64,000 nt of DNA from Acanthococcus lagerstroemiae (taxonomy: Eukaryota; Arthropoda; Insecta; Hemiptera; Eriococcidae): the NCBI GenBank assembly GCA_031841125.1, contig JAJSSI010000052.1, forward strand, positions 1-64,000, in the 5' to 3' direction. The position numbers were made by a program, and so were the translations under genes. The number at the start of each line of letters is the position of its first letter. Within the stretch, counting starts at the first letter, position 1. Under the pieces are notes generated by a model, which had not been told where the DNA came from, made no database searches, and saw nothing but the letters and a program-made list of their open reading frames with translations. Positions 12,901 through 23,300 of the stretch are shown here, one piece after another.

Positions 12901-15397
12901 CCCTCCGTTCCCGAGATACCCTCGAAAAAGTTGGAAAAATTGATCAATTTGGGTCAAAAAATCTCTAGCTCAATTTTGACAACGGATTCGAATTCGTCTC
13001 GAAAAATTGACTAACTAGCACCAGCCCCGACGCCGTAGCTCTCCGAAAATTTTTTCGCCCCAAAAAATGCATGATGTATAGTATGGAGAAATTTTCAAAA
13101 TTTGAGAAAATCAAAAATTTCGATTTCATGAGTTTTTCTTACTCAATTTTTCACGCTGAGTTCGAATTCGCTGTTGCAATTTGGCGGCGACCCTCCGTTC
13201 CCGAGATACCCTCGAAAAAGTTGGAAAAATTGATCAATTTGGGTCAAAAAATGACTCTAGCTCAATTTTGACAACGGATTCGAATTCGTCTCGAAAAATT
13301 GACTAACTAGCACCAGCCCCGACGCCGTAGCTCTCCGAAAATTTTTTCGCCCCAAAAAATGCATGATGTATAGTATGGAGAAATTTTCAAAATTTGAGAA
13401 AATCAAAAATTTCGATTTCATGAGTGTTTCTTACTCAATTTTTCACGCTGAGTTCGAATTCGCTGTTGCAATTTGGCGGCGACCCTCCGTTCCCGAGATA
13501 CCCTCGAAAAAGTTGGAAAAATTGATCAATTTGGGTCAAAAAAGGCTCTAGCTCAATTTTGACAACGGATTCGAATTCGTCTCGAAAAATTGACTAACTA
13601 GCACCAGCCCCGACGCCGTAGCTCTCCGAAAATTTTTTCGCCCCAAAAATGCATGATGTATAGTATGGAGAAATTTTCAAAATTTGAGAAAATCAAAAAT
13701 TTCGATTTCATGAGTTTTTCTTACTCAATTTTTCACGCTGAGTTCGAATTCGCTGTTGCAATTTGGCGGCGACCCTCCGTTCCCGAGATACCCTCGAAAA
13801 AGTTGGAAAAATTGATCAATTTGGGTCAAAAAATGCTCTAGCTCAATTTTGACAACGGATTCGAATTCGTCTCGAAAAATTGACTAACTAGCACCAGCCC
13901 CGACGCCGTAGCTCTCCGAAAATTTTTTCGCCCCAAAAAATGCATGATGTATAGTATGGAGAAATTTTCAAAATTTGAGAAAATCAAAAATTTCGATTTC
14001 ATGAGTTTTTCTTACTCAATTTTTCACGCTGAGTTCGAATTCGCTGTTGCAATTTGGCGGCGACCCTCCGTTCCCGAGATACCCTCGAAAAAGTTGGAAA
14101 AATTGATCAATTTGGGTCAAAAAATGCTCTAGCTCAATTTTGACAACGGATTCGAATTCGTCTCGAAAAATTGACTAACTAGCACCAGCCCCGACGCCGT
14201 AGCTCTCCGAAAATTTTTTCGCCCCAAAAAATGCATGATGTATAGTATGGAGAAATTTTCAAAATTTGAGAAAATCAAAAATTTCGATTTCATGAGTTTT
14301 CTTACTCAATTTTTCACGCTGAGTTCGAATTCGCTGTTGCAATTTGGCGGCGACCCTCCGTTCCCGAGATACCCTCGAAAAAGTTGGAAAAATTGATCAA
14401 TTTGGGTCAAAAAATGACTCTAGCTCAATTTTGACAACGGATTCGAATTCGTCTCGAAAAATTGACTAACTAGCACCAGCCCCGACGCCGTAGCTCTCCG
14501 AAAATTTTTTCGCCCCAAAAAATGCATGATGTATAGTATGGAGAAATTTTCAAAATTTGAGAAAATCAAAAATTTCGATTTCATGAGTGTTTCTTACTCA
14601 ATTTTTCACGCTGAGTTCGAATTCGCTGTTGCAATTTGGCGGCGACCCTCCGTTCCGAGATACCCTCGAAAAAGTTGGAAAAATTGATCAATTTGGGTCA
14701 AAAAATGCTCTGCTCAATTTTGACAACGGATTCGAATTCGTCTCGAAAAATTGACTAACTAGCACCAGCCCCGACGCCGTAGCTCTCCGAAAATTTTTTC
14801 GCCCCAAAAAATGCATGATGTATAGTATGGAGAAATTTTCAAAATTTGAGAAAATCAAAAATTTCGATTTCATGAGTGTTTCTTACTCAATTTTTCACGC
14901 TGAGTTCGAATTCGCTGTTGCAATTTGGCGGCGACCCTCCGTTCCCGAGATACCCTCGAAAAAGTTGGAAAAATTGATCAATTTGGGTCAAAAAATGACT
15001 CTAGCTCAATTTTGACAACGGATTCGAATTCGTCTCGAAAAATTGACTAACTAGCACCAGCCCCGACGCCGTAGCTCTCCGAAAATTTTTTCGCCCCAAA
15101 AAATGCATGATGTATAGTATGGAGAAATTTTCAAAATTTGAGAAAATCAAAAATTTCGATTTCATGAGTGTTTCTTACTCAATTTTTCACGCTGAGTTCG
15201 AATTCGCTGTTGCAATTTGGCGGCGACCCTCCGTTCCCGAGATACCCTCGAAAAAGTTGGAAAAATTGATCAATTTGGGTCAAAAAATGCTCTAGCTCAA
15301 TTTTGACAACGGATTCGAATTCGTCTCGAAAAATTGACTAACTAGCACCAGCCCCGACGCCGTAGCTCTCCGAAAATTTTTTCGCCCCAAAAAATGC

Positions 15398-18300
15398 ATG
15401 ATGTATAGTATGGAGAAATTTTCAAAATTTGAGAAAATCAAAAATTTCGAATTCATGAGTGTTTCTTACTCAATTTTTCACGCTGAGTTCGAATTCGCTG
15501 TTGCAATTTGGCGGCGACCCTCCGTTCCCGAGATACCCTCGAAAAAGTTGGAAAAATTGATCAATTTGGGTCAAAAAATGACTCTAGCTCAATTTTGACA
15601 ACGGATTCGAATTCGTCTCGAAAAATTGACTAACTAGCACCAGCCCGACGCCGTAGCTCTCCGAAAATTTTTTCGCCCCAAAAAATGCATGATGTATAGT
15701 ATGGAGAAATTTTCAAAATTTGAGAAAATCAAAAATTTCGAATTCATGAGTGTTTCTTACTCAATTTTTCACGCTGAGTTCGAATTCGCTGTTGCAATTT
15801 GGCGGCGACCCTCCGTTCCCGAGATACCCTCGAAAAAGTTGGAAAAATTGATCAATTTGGGTCAAAAAATGACTCTAGCTCAATTTTGACAACGGATTCG
15901 AATTCGTCTCGAAAAATTGACTAACTAGCACCAGCCCCGACGCCGTAGCTCTCCGAAAATTTTTTCGCCCCAAAAAATGCATGATGTATAGTATGGAGAA
16001 ATTTTCAAAATTTGAGAAAATCAAAAATTTCGATTTCATGAGTGTTTCTTACTCAATTTTTCACGCTGAGTTCGAATTCGCTGTTGCAATTTGGCGGCGA
16101 CCCTCCGTTCCCGAGATACCCTCGAAAAAGTTGGAAAAATTGATCAATTTGGGTCAAAAAATGACTCTAGCTCAATTTTGACAACGGATTCGAATTCGTC
16201 TCGAAAAATTGACTAACTAGCACCAGCCCCGACGCCGTAGCTCTCCGAAAATTTTTTCGCCCCAAAAAATGCATGATGTATAGTATGGAGAAATTTTCAA
16301 AATTTGAGAAAATCAAAAATTTCGAATTCATGAGTGTTTCTTACTCAATTTTTCACGCTGAGTTCGAATTCGCTGTTGCAATTTGGCGGCGACCCTCCGT
16401 TCCCGAGATACCCTCGAAAAAGTTGGAAAAATTGATCAATTTGGGTCAAAAAATGACTCTAGCTCAATTTTGACAACGGATTCGAATTCGTCTCGAAAAA
16501 TTGACTAACTAGCACCAGCCCCGACGCCGTAGCTCTCCGAAAATTTTTTCGCCCCAAAAAATGCATGATGTATAGTATGGAGAAATTTTCAAAATTTGAG
16601 AAAATCAAAAATTTCGATTTCATGAGTGTTTCTTACTCAATTTTTCACGCTGAGTTCGAATTCGCTGTTGCAATTTGGCGGCGACCCTCCGTTCCCGAGA
16701 TACCCTCGAAAAAGTTGGAAAAATTGATCAATTTGGGTCAAAAAATGCTCTAGCTCAATTTTGACAACGGATTCGAATTCGTCTCGAAAAATTGACTAAC
16801 TAGCACCAGCCCCGACGCCGTAGCTCTCCGAAAATTTTTTCGCCCCAAAAAATGCATGATGTATAGTATGGAGAAATTTTCAAAATTTGAGAAAATCAAA
16901 AATTTCGATTTCATGAGTGTTTCTTACTCAATTTTTCACGCTGAGTTCGAATTCGCTGTTGCAATTTGGCGGCGACCCTCCGTTCCCGAGATACCCTCGA
17001 AAAAGTTGGAAAAATTGATCAATTTGGGTCAAAAAATGACTCTAGCTCAATTTTGACAACGGATTCGAATTCGTCTCGAAAAATTGACTAACTAGCACCA
17101 GCCCCGACGCCGTAGCTCTCCGAAAATTTTTTCGCCCCAAAAAATGCATGATGTATAGTATGGAGAAATTTTCAAAATTTGAGAAAATCAAAAATTTCGA
17201 ATTCATGAGTGTTTCTTACTCAATTTTTCACGCTGAGTTCGAATTCGCTGTTGCAATTTGGCGGCGACCCTCCGTTCCCGAGATACCCTCGAAAAAGTTG
17301 GAAAAATTGATCAATTTGGGTCAAAAAATGACTCTAGCTCAATTTTGACAACGGATTCGAATTCGTCTCGAAAAATTGACTAACTAGCACCAGCCCCGAC
17401 GCCGTAGCTCTCCGAAAATTTTTTCGCCCCAAAAAATGCATGATGTATAGTATGGAGAAATTTTCAAAATTTGAGAAAATCAAAAATTTCGATTTCATGA
17501 GTTTTTCTTACTCAATTTTTCACGCTGAGTTCGAATTCGCTGTTGCAATTTGGCGGCGACCCTCCGTTCCCGAGATACCCTCGAAAAAGTTGGAAAAATT
17601 GATCAATTTGGGTCAAAAAATGACTCTAGCTCAATTTTGACAACGGATTCGAATTCGTCTCGAAAAATTGACTAACTAGCACCAGCCCCGACGCCGTAGC
17701 TCTCCGAAAATTTTTTCGCCCCAAAAAATGCATGATGTATAGTATGGAGAAATTTTCAAAATTTGAGAAAATCAAAAATTTCGAATTCATGAGTGTTTCT
17801 TACTCAATTTTTCACGCTGAGTTCGAATTCGCTGTTGCAATTTGGCGGCGACCCTCCGTTCCCGAGATACCCTCGAAAAAGTTGGAAAAATTGATCAATT
17901 TGGGTCAAAAAATGACTCTAGCTCAATTTTGACAACGGATTCGAATTCGTCTCGAAAAATTGACTAACTAGCACCAGCCCCGACGCCGTAGCTCTCCGAA
18001 AATTTTTTCGCCCCAAAAAATGCATGATGTATAGTATGGAGAAATTTTCAAAATTTGAGAAAATCAAAAATTTCGATTTCATGAGTGTTTCTTACTCAAT
18101 TTTTCACGCTGAGTTCGAATTCGCTGTTGCAATTTGGCGGCGACCCTCCGTTCCCGAGATACCCTCGAAAAAGTTGGAAAAATTGATCAATTTGGGTCAA
18201 AAAATGACTCTAGCTCAATTTTGACAACGGATTCGAATTCGTCTCGAAAAATTGACTAACTAGCACCAGCCCCGACGCCGTAGCTCTCCGAAAATTTTTT

Positions 18301-20062
18301 CGCCCCAAAAAATGCATGATGTATAGTATGGAGAAATTTTCAAAATTTGAGAAAATCAAAAATTTCGATTTCATGAGTGTTTCTTACTCAATTTTTCACG
18401 CTGAGTTCGAATTCGCTGTTGCAATTTGGCGGCGACCCTCCGTTCCCGAGATACCCTCGAAAAAGTTGGAAAAATTGATCAATTTGGGTCAAAAAATGAC
18501 TCTAGCTCAATTTTGACAACGGATTCGAATTCGTCTCGAAAAATTGACTAACTAGCACCAGCCCCGACGCCGTAGCTCTCCGAAAATTTTTTCGCCCCAA
18601 AAAATGCATGATGTATAGTATGGAGAAATTTTCAAAATTTGAGAAAATCAAAAATTTCGATTTCATGAGTGTTTCTTACTCAATTTTTCACGCTGAGTTC
18701 GAATTCGCTGTTGCAATTTGGCGGCGACCCTCCGTTCCCGAGATACCCTCGAAAAAGTTGGAAAAATTGATCAATTTGGGTCAAAAAATGACTCTAGCTC
18801 AATTTTGACAACGGATTCGAATTCGTCTCGAAAAATTGATTATCTAGCACCAGCACCGACGCCGTAGCTCTCCGAAAATTTTTTCGCCCCAAAAAATGCA
18901 TGATGTATAGGAGAAATTTTCAAAATTTGAGAAAATCAAAAATTTCGATTTCATGAGTGTTTCTTACTCTATTTTTCACGCTGAGTTCGAATTCGCTGTT
19001 GCAATTTGGCGGCGACCCTCCGTTCCCGAGATACCCTCGAAAAAGTTGGAAAAATTGATCAATTTGGTCAAAAAATGACTCTAGCTCAATTTTGACAACG
19101 GATTCGAATTCGTCTCGAAAAATTGACTAACTAGCACCAGCCCCGACGCCGTAGCTCTCCGAAAATTTTTTCGCCCCAAAAAATGCATGATGTATAGTAT
19201 GGAGAAATTTTCAAAATTTGAGAAAATCAAAAATTTCGATTTCATGAGTGTTTCTTACTCAATTTTTCACGCTGAGTTCGAATTCGCTGTTGCAATTTGG
19301 CGGCGACCCTCCGTTCCCGAGATACCCTCGAAAAAGTTGGAAAAATTGATCAATTTGGGTCAAAAAATGACTCTAGCTCAATTTTGACAACGGATTCGAA
19401 TTCGTCTCGAAAAATTGACTAACTAGCACCAGCCCCGACGCCGTAGCTCTCCGAAAATTTTTTCGCCCCAAAAAATGCATGATGTATAGTATGGAGAAAT
19501 TTTCAAAATTTGAGAAAATCAAAAATTTCGAATTCATGAGTGTTTCTTACTCAATTTTTCACGCTGAGTTCGAATTCGCTGTTGCAATTTGGCGGCGACC
19601 CTCCGTTCCCGAGATACCCTCGAAAAAGTTGGAAAAATTGATCAATTTGGGTCAAAAAATGACTCTAGCTCAATTTTGACAACGGATTCGAATTCGTCTC
19701 GAAAAATTGACTAACTAGCACCAGCCCCGACGCCGTAGCTCTCCGAAAATTTTTTCGCCCCAAAAAATGCATGATGTATAGTATGGAGAAATTTTCAAAA
19801 TTTGAGAAAATCAAAAATTTCGATTTCATGAGTGTTTCTTACTCAATTTTTCACGCTGAGTTCGAATTCGCTGTTGCAATTTGGCGGCGACCCTCCGTTC
19901 CCGAGATACCCTCGAAAAAGTTGGAAAAATTGATCAATTTGGGTCAAAAAATGACTCTAGCTCAATTTTGACAACGGATTCGAATTCGTCTCGAAAAATT
20001 GACTAACTAGCACCAGCCCCGACGCCGTAGCTCTCCGAAAATTTTTTCGCCCCAAAAAATGC
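15398..20062 (+). repeat. Mosaic transition zone, 16 monomers alternating A and T types
   Basis: Unit position 54 switches repeatedly between A (GAATTC) and T (GATTTC). A-type monomers start at 15398, 15689, 16273, 17148, 17732 and 19479. T-type monomers start at 15981, 16565, 16856, 17440, 18024, 18316, 18608, 18900, 19187 and 19771. From 20063 onward I see only A. The copy at 17440 is the last with T at position 64, and 16565 is the last with the shortened gctctag form of the second variable spot. Net length loss over the zone is 7 bp, of which 5 belong to the monomer at 18900. Alternation at single-monomer scale is what repeated unequal exchange or short-tract conversion between two subfamilies would leave. 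Confidence 0.95.
18839..19067 (+). repeat. Diverged tract in the mosaic zone (18900 monomer is 287 bp)
   Basis: Six private differences fall within about 230 bp, while the neighbouring kilobases are close to consensus. They are C-to-T at 18840 and A-to-T at 18843 (attgattatctagc), C-to-A at 18855 (cagcaccgac), loss of TATG after 18910 (gatgtataggagaaat), A-to-T at 18970 (ttactctattttt), and loss of one G near 19067 (aatttggtca). None of these except the last recurs elsewhere that I noticed. The tract crosses a unit boundary, so it behaves as one foreign or old segment, not as one monomer that mutated alone. Confidence 0.92.
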
Positions 20063-20079
20063 ATGATGTATAGTATGGA

Positions 20080-20113
20080 GAAATTTTCAAAATTTGAGAA
20101 AATCAAAAATTTC
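20080..20113. other. Inverted repeat (possible hairpin) in each monomer
   Basis: The arms are gaaatttt (20080-20087) and aaaatttc (20106-20113), perfectly complementary over 8 bp, with an 18-base A/T-rich loop between them. The segment holds four A/T runs centred about 8 bp apart. It recurs at unit positions 17-51 in nearly every monomer. The second arm ends two bases before the A/T marker at position 54. An 8-bp A/T stem is weak and may have no function; similar arms are expected fairly often in A/T-rich DNA. Confidence 0.6.
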
Positions 20114-20218
20114 GAATTCATGAGTGTTTCTTACTCAATTTTTCACGCTGAGTTCGAATTCGCTGTTGCAATTTGGCGGCGACCCTCCGTTCCCGAGATA
20201 CCCTCGAAAAAGTTGGAA

Positions 20219-20232
20219 AAATTGATCAATTT
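20219..20232. other. Perfect 14-bp palindrome aaattgatcaattt
   Basis: The string is identical to its own reverse complement, centred on TGATCA, and occupies unit positions 157-170. It is present in almost every monomer; the copies at 261 and 1134 have lost a T and break the right arm, and 6077 has lost an A from the run at the left arm. A dyad of this size could bind a dimeric protein or nucleate a cruciform, but no binding family is identifiable from the sequence. Confidence 0.7.
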
Positions 20233-20327
20233 GGGTCAAAAAATGACTCTAGCTCAATTTTGACAACGGATTCGAATTCGTCTCGAAAAATTGACTAACT
20301 AGCACCAGCCCCGACGCCGTAGCTCTC

Positions 20328-20341
20328 CGAAAATTTTTTCG
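20328..20341. other. Short near-palindrome cgaaaa-tt-ttttcg
   Basis: Six-base arms (cgaaaa, ttttcg) flank a two-base centre immediately after the second GC-rich island. It is followed by a gcccc run and an A6 run leading into the next unit. The T run in it is shortened by one in the monomer at 1134. Confidence 0.5.
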
Positions 20342-23300
20342 CCCCAAAAAATGCATGATGTATAGTATGGAGAAATTTTCAAAATTTGAGAAAATCAAAA
20401 ATTTCGAATTCATGAGTGTTTCTTACTCAATTTTTCACGCTGAGTTCGAATTCGCTGTTGCAATTTGGCGGCGACCCTCCGTTCCCGAGATACCCTCGAA
20501 AAAGTTGGAAAAATTGATCAATTTGGGTCAAAAAATGACTCTAGCTCAATTTTGACAACGGATTCGAATTCGTCTCGAAAAATTGACTAACTAGCACCAG
20601 CCCCGACGCCGTAGCTCTCCGAAAATTTTTTCGCCCCAAAAAATGCATGATGTATAGTATGGAGAAATTTTCAAAATTTGAGAAAATCAAAAATTTCGAA
20701 TTCATGAGTGTTTCTTACTCAATTTTTCACGCTGAGTTCGAATTCGCTGTTGCAATTTGGCGGCGACCCTCCGTTCCCGAGATACCCTCGAAAAAGTTGG
20801 AAAAATTGATCAATTTGGGTCAAAAAATGACTCTAGCTCAATTTTGACAACGGATTCGAATTCGTCTCGAAAAATTGACTAACTAGCACCAGCCCCGACG
20901 CCGTAGCTCTCCGAAAATTTTTTCGCCCCAAAAAATGCATGATGTATAGTATGGAGAAATTTTCAAAATTTGAGAAAATCAAAAATTTCGAATTCATGAG
21001 TGTTTCTTACTCAATTTTTCACGCTGAGTTCGAATTCGCTGTTGCAATTTGGCGGCGACCCTCCGTTCCCGAGATACCCTCGAAAAAGTTGGAAAAATTG
21101 ATCAATTTGGGTCAAAAAATGACTCTAGCTCAATTTTGACAACGGATTCGAATTCGTCTCGAAAAATTGACTAACTAGCACCAGCCCCGACGCCGTAGCT
21201 CTCCGAAAATTTTTTCGCCCCAAAAAATGCATGATGTATAGTATGGAGAAATTTTCAAAATTTGAGAAAATCAAAAATTTCGAATTCATGAGTGTTTCTT
21301 ACTCAATTTTTCACGCTGAGTTCGAATTCGCTGTTGCAATTTGGCGGCGACCCTCCGTTCCCGAGATACCCTCGAAAAAGTTGGAAAAATTGATCAATTT
21401 GGGTCAAAAAATGACTCTAGCTCAATTTTGACAACGGATTCGAATTCGTCTCGAAAAATTGACTAACTAGCACCAGCCCCGACGCCGTAGCTCTCCGAAA
21501 ATTTTTTCGCCCCAAAAAATGCATGATGTATAGTATGGAGAAATTTTCAAAATTTGAGAAAATCAAAAATTTCGAATTCATGAGTGTTTCTTACTCAATT
21601 TTTCACGCTGAGTTCGAATTCGCTGTTGCAATTTGGCGGCGACCCTCCGTTCCCGAGATACCCTCGAAAAAGTTGGAAAAATTGATCAATTTGGGTCAAA
21701 AAATGACTCTAGCTCAATTTTGACAACGGATTCGAATTCGTCTCGAAAAATTGACTAACTAGCACCAGCCCCGACGCCGTAGCTCTCCGAAAATTTTTTC
21801 GCCCCAAAAAATGCATGATGTATAGTATGGAGAAATTTTCAAAATTTGAGAAAATCAAAAATTTCGAATTCATGAGTGTTTCTTACTCAATTTTTCACGC
21901 TGAGTTCGAATTCGCTGTTGCAATTTGGCGGCGACCCTCCGTTCCCGAGATACCCTCGAAAAAGTTGGAAAAATTGATCAATTTGGGTCAAAAAATGACT
22001 CTAGCTCAATTTTGACAACGGATTCGAATTCGTCTCGAAAAATTGACTAACTAGCACCAGCCCCGACGCCGTAGCTCTCCGAAAATTTTTTCGCCCCAAA
22101 AAATGCATGATGTATAGTATGGAGAAATTTTCAAAATTTGAGAAAATCAAAAATTTCGAATTCATGAGTGTTTCTTACTCAATTTTTCACGCTGAGTTCG
22201 AATTCGCTGTTGCAATTTGGCGGCGACCCTCCGTTCCCGAGATACCCTCGAAAAAGTTGGAAAAATTGATCAATTTGGGTCAAAAAATGACTCTAGCTCA
22301 ATTTTGACAACGGATTCGAATTCGTCTCGAAAAATTGACTAACTAGCACCAGCCCCGACGCCGTAGCTCTCCGAAAATTTTTTCGCCCCAAAAAATGCAT
22401 GATGTATAGTATGGAGAAATTTTCAAAATTTGAGAAAATCAAAAATTTCGAATTCATGAGTGTTTCTTACTCAATTTTTCACGCTGAGTTCGAATTCGCT
22501 GTTGCAATTTGGCGGCGACCCTCCGTTCCCGAGATACCCTCGAAAAAGTTGGAAAAATTGATCAATTTGGGTCAAAAAATGACTCTAGCTCAATTTTGAC
22601 AACGGATTCGAATTCGTCTCGAAAAATTGACTAACTAGCACCAGCCCCGACGCCGTAGCTCTCCGAAAATTTTTTCGCCCCAAAAAATGCATGATGTATA
22701 GTATGGAGAAATTTTCAAAATTTGAGAAAATCAAAAATTTCGAATTCATGAGTGTTTCTTACTCAATTTTTCACGCTGAGTTCGAATTCGCTGTTGCAAT
22801 TTGGCGGCGACCCTCCGTTCCCGAGATACCCTCGAAAAAGTTGGAAAAATTGATCAATTTGGGTCAAAAAATGACTCTAGCTCAATTTTGACAACGGATT
22901 CGAATTCGTCTCGAAAAATTGACTAACTAGCACCAGCCCCGACGCCGTAGCTCTCCGAAAATTTTTTCGCCCCAAAAAATGCATGATGTATAGTATGGAG
23001 AAATTTTCAAAATTTGAGAAAATCAAAAATTTCGAATTCATGAGTGTTTCTTACTCAATTTTTCACGCTGAGTTCGAATTCGCTGTTGCAATTTGGCGGC
23101 GACCCTCCGTTCCCGAGATACCCTCGAAAAAGTTGGAAAAATTGATCAATTTGGGTCAAAAAATGACTCTAGCTCAATTTTGACAACGGATTCGAATTCG
23201 TCTCGAAAAATTGACTAACTAGCACCAGCCCCGACGCCGTAGCTCTCCGAAAATTTTTTCGCCCCAAAAAATGCATGATGTATAGTATGGAGAAATTTTC

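Larger units (their letters stand above)
261..15397 (+). repeat. Heterogeneous T-type satellite block, 52 monomers
   Basis: Fifty-two monomers ranging from 286 to 294 bp; together they lack a net 47 bp against 52 x 292. All but one (6077) have T at unit position 54 (GATTTC). At position 64, 22 have G (gagtgtttc), 23 have T (gagtttttc) and 7 have a length change in that T-rich stretch (1420, 1713, 3170, 4043, 8991, 11031, 14235). The states are clustered rather than random: eleven consecutive G copies run from 4333 to 7246, and T copies dominate 8411-9864 and 11907-13071. A second spot, unit positions 175-193, is non-standard in 27 of the 52. Other scattered losses hit the C runs at cgttcccgag and agccccgac. 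This is the pattern of an older array, or one homogenised less often. Confidence 0.95.
20063..20354 (+). repeat. Reference monomer, 292 bp consensus unit
   Basis: I use this copy as the standard. It starts at atgatgtatagtatgg. Position 54 (20116) is the A/T marker, position 64 (20126) the G/T marker, and positions 175-193 (20237-20255) the variable spot. TTCGAATTC occurs three times, at 20111, 20153 and 20271, so A-type units carry three GAATTC sites and T-type units two. Two GC-rich islands (20175-20206, 23 of 32 GC; 20302-20329, 21 of 28 GC) lie between stretches full of short A and T runs. There are 18 CpG dinucleotides against about 11 expected. A 66-codon frame begins at the unit start and stops after 201 bp, but I do not consider it coding. 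Confidence 0.95.

Noticed and set aside
20151..20162. tRNA T-loop or Pol III B-box-like string gttcgaattc, hinting at a tRNA-derived SINE
   Set aside because: The position that should be C is T, no A box is found at a suitable distance upstream, and there is no poly(A) tail or target-site duplication; the unit is a tandem satellite.
20183..20210. CENP-B-box-like sequence on the minus strand (ttcgagggtatctcggg)
   Set aside because: The TTCG and CGGG halves are 9 bases apart instead of 7 and the central A is not in place, so it does not match the NTTCGNNNNANNCGGGN box.
20063..20263. A 66-codon open frame starting at each unit start (+ strand), with 60-77 codon versions in the left block
   Set aside because: It is the same frame repeated in each monomer. 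The unit is 292 bp, so the frame is never continuous. In the left block it is broken or given different ends by 1-2 bp indels. The two fixed substitutions both change the amino acid (D/E, F/V). There is no sign of coding constraint, signal peptide or known domain.
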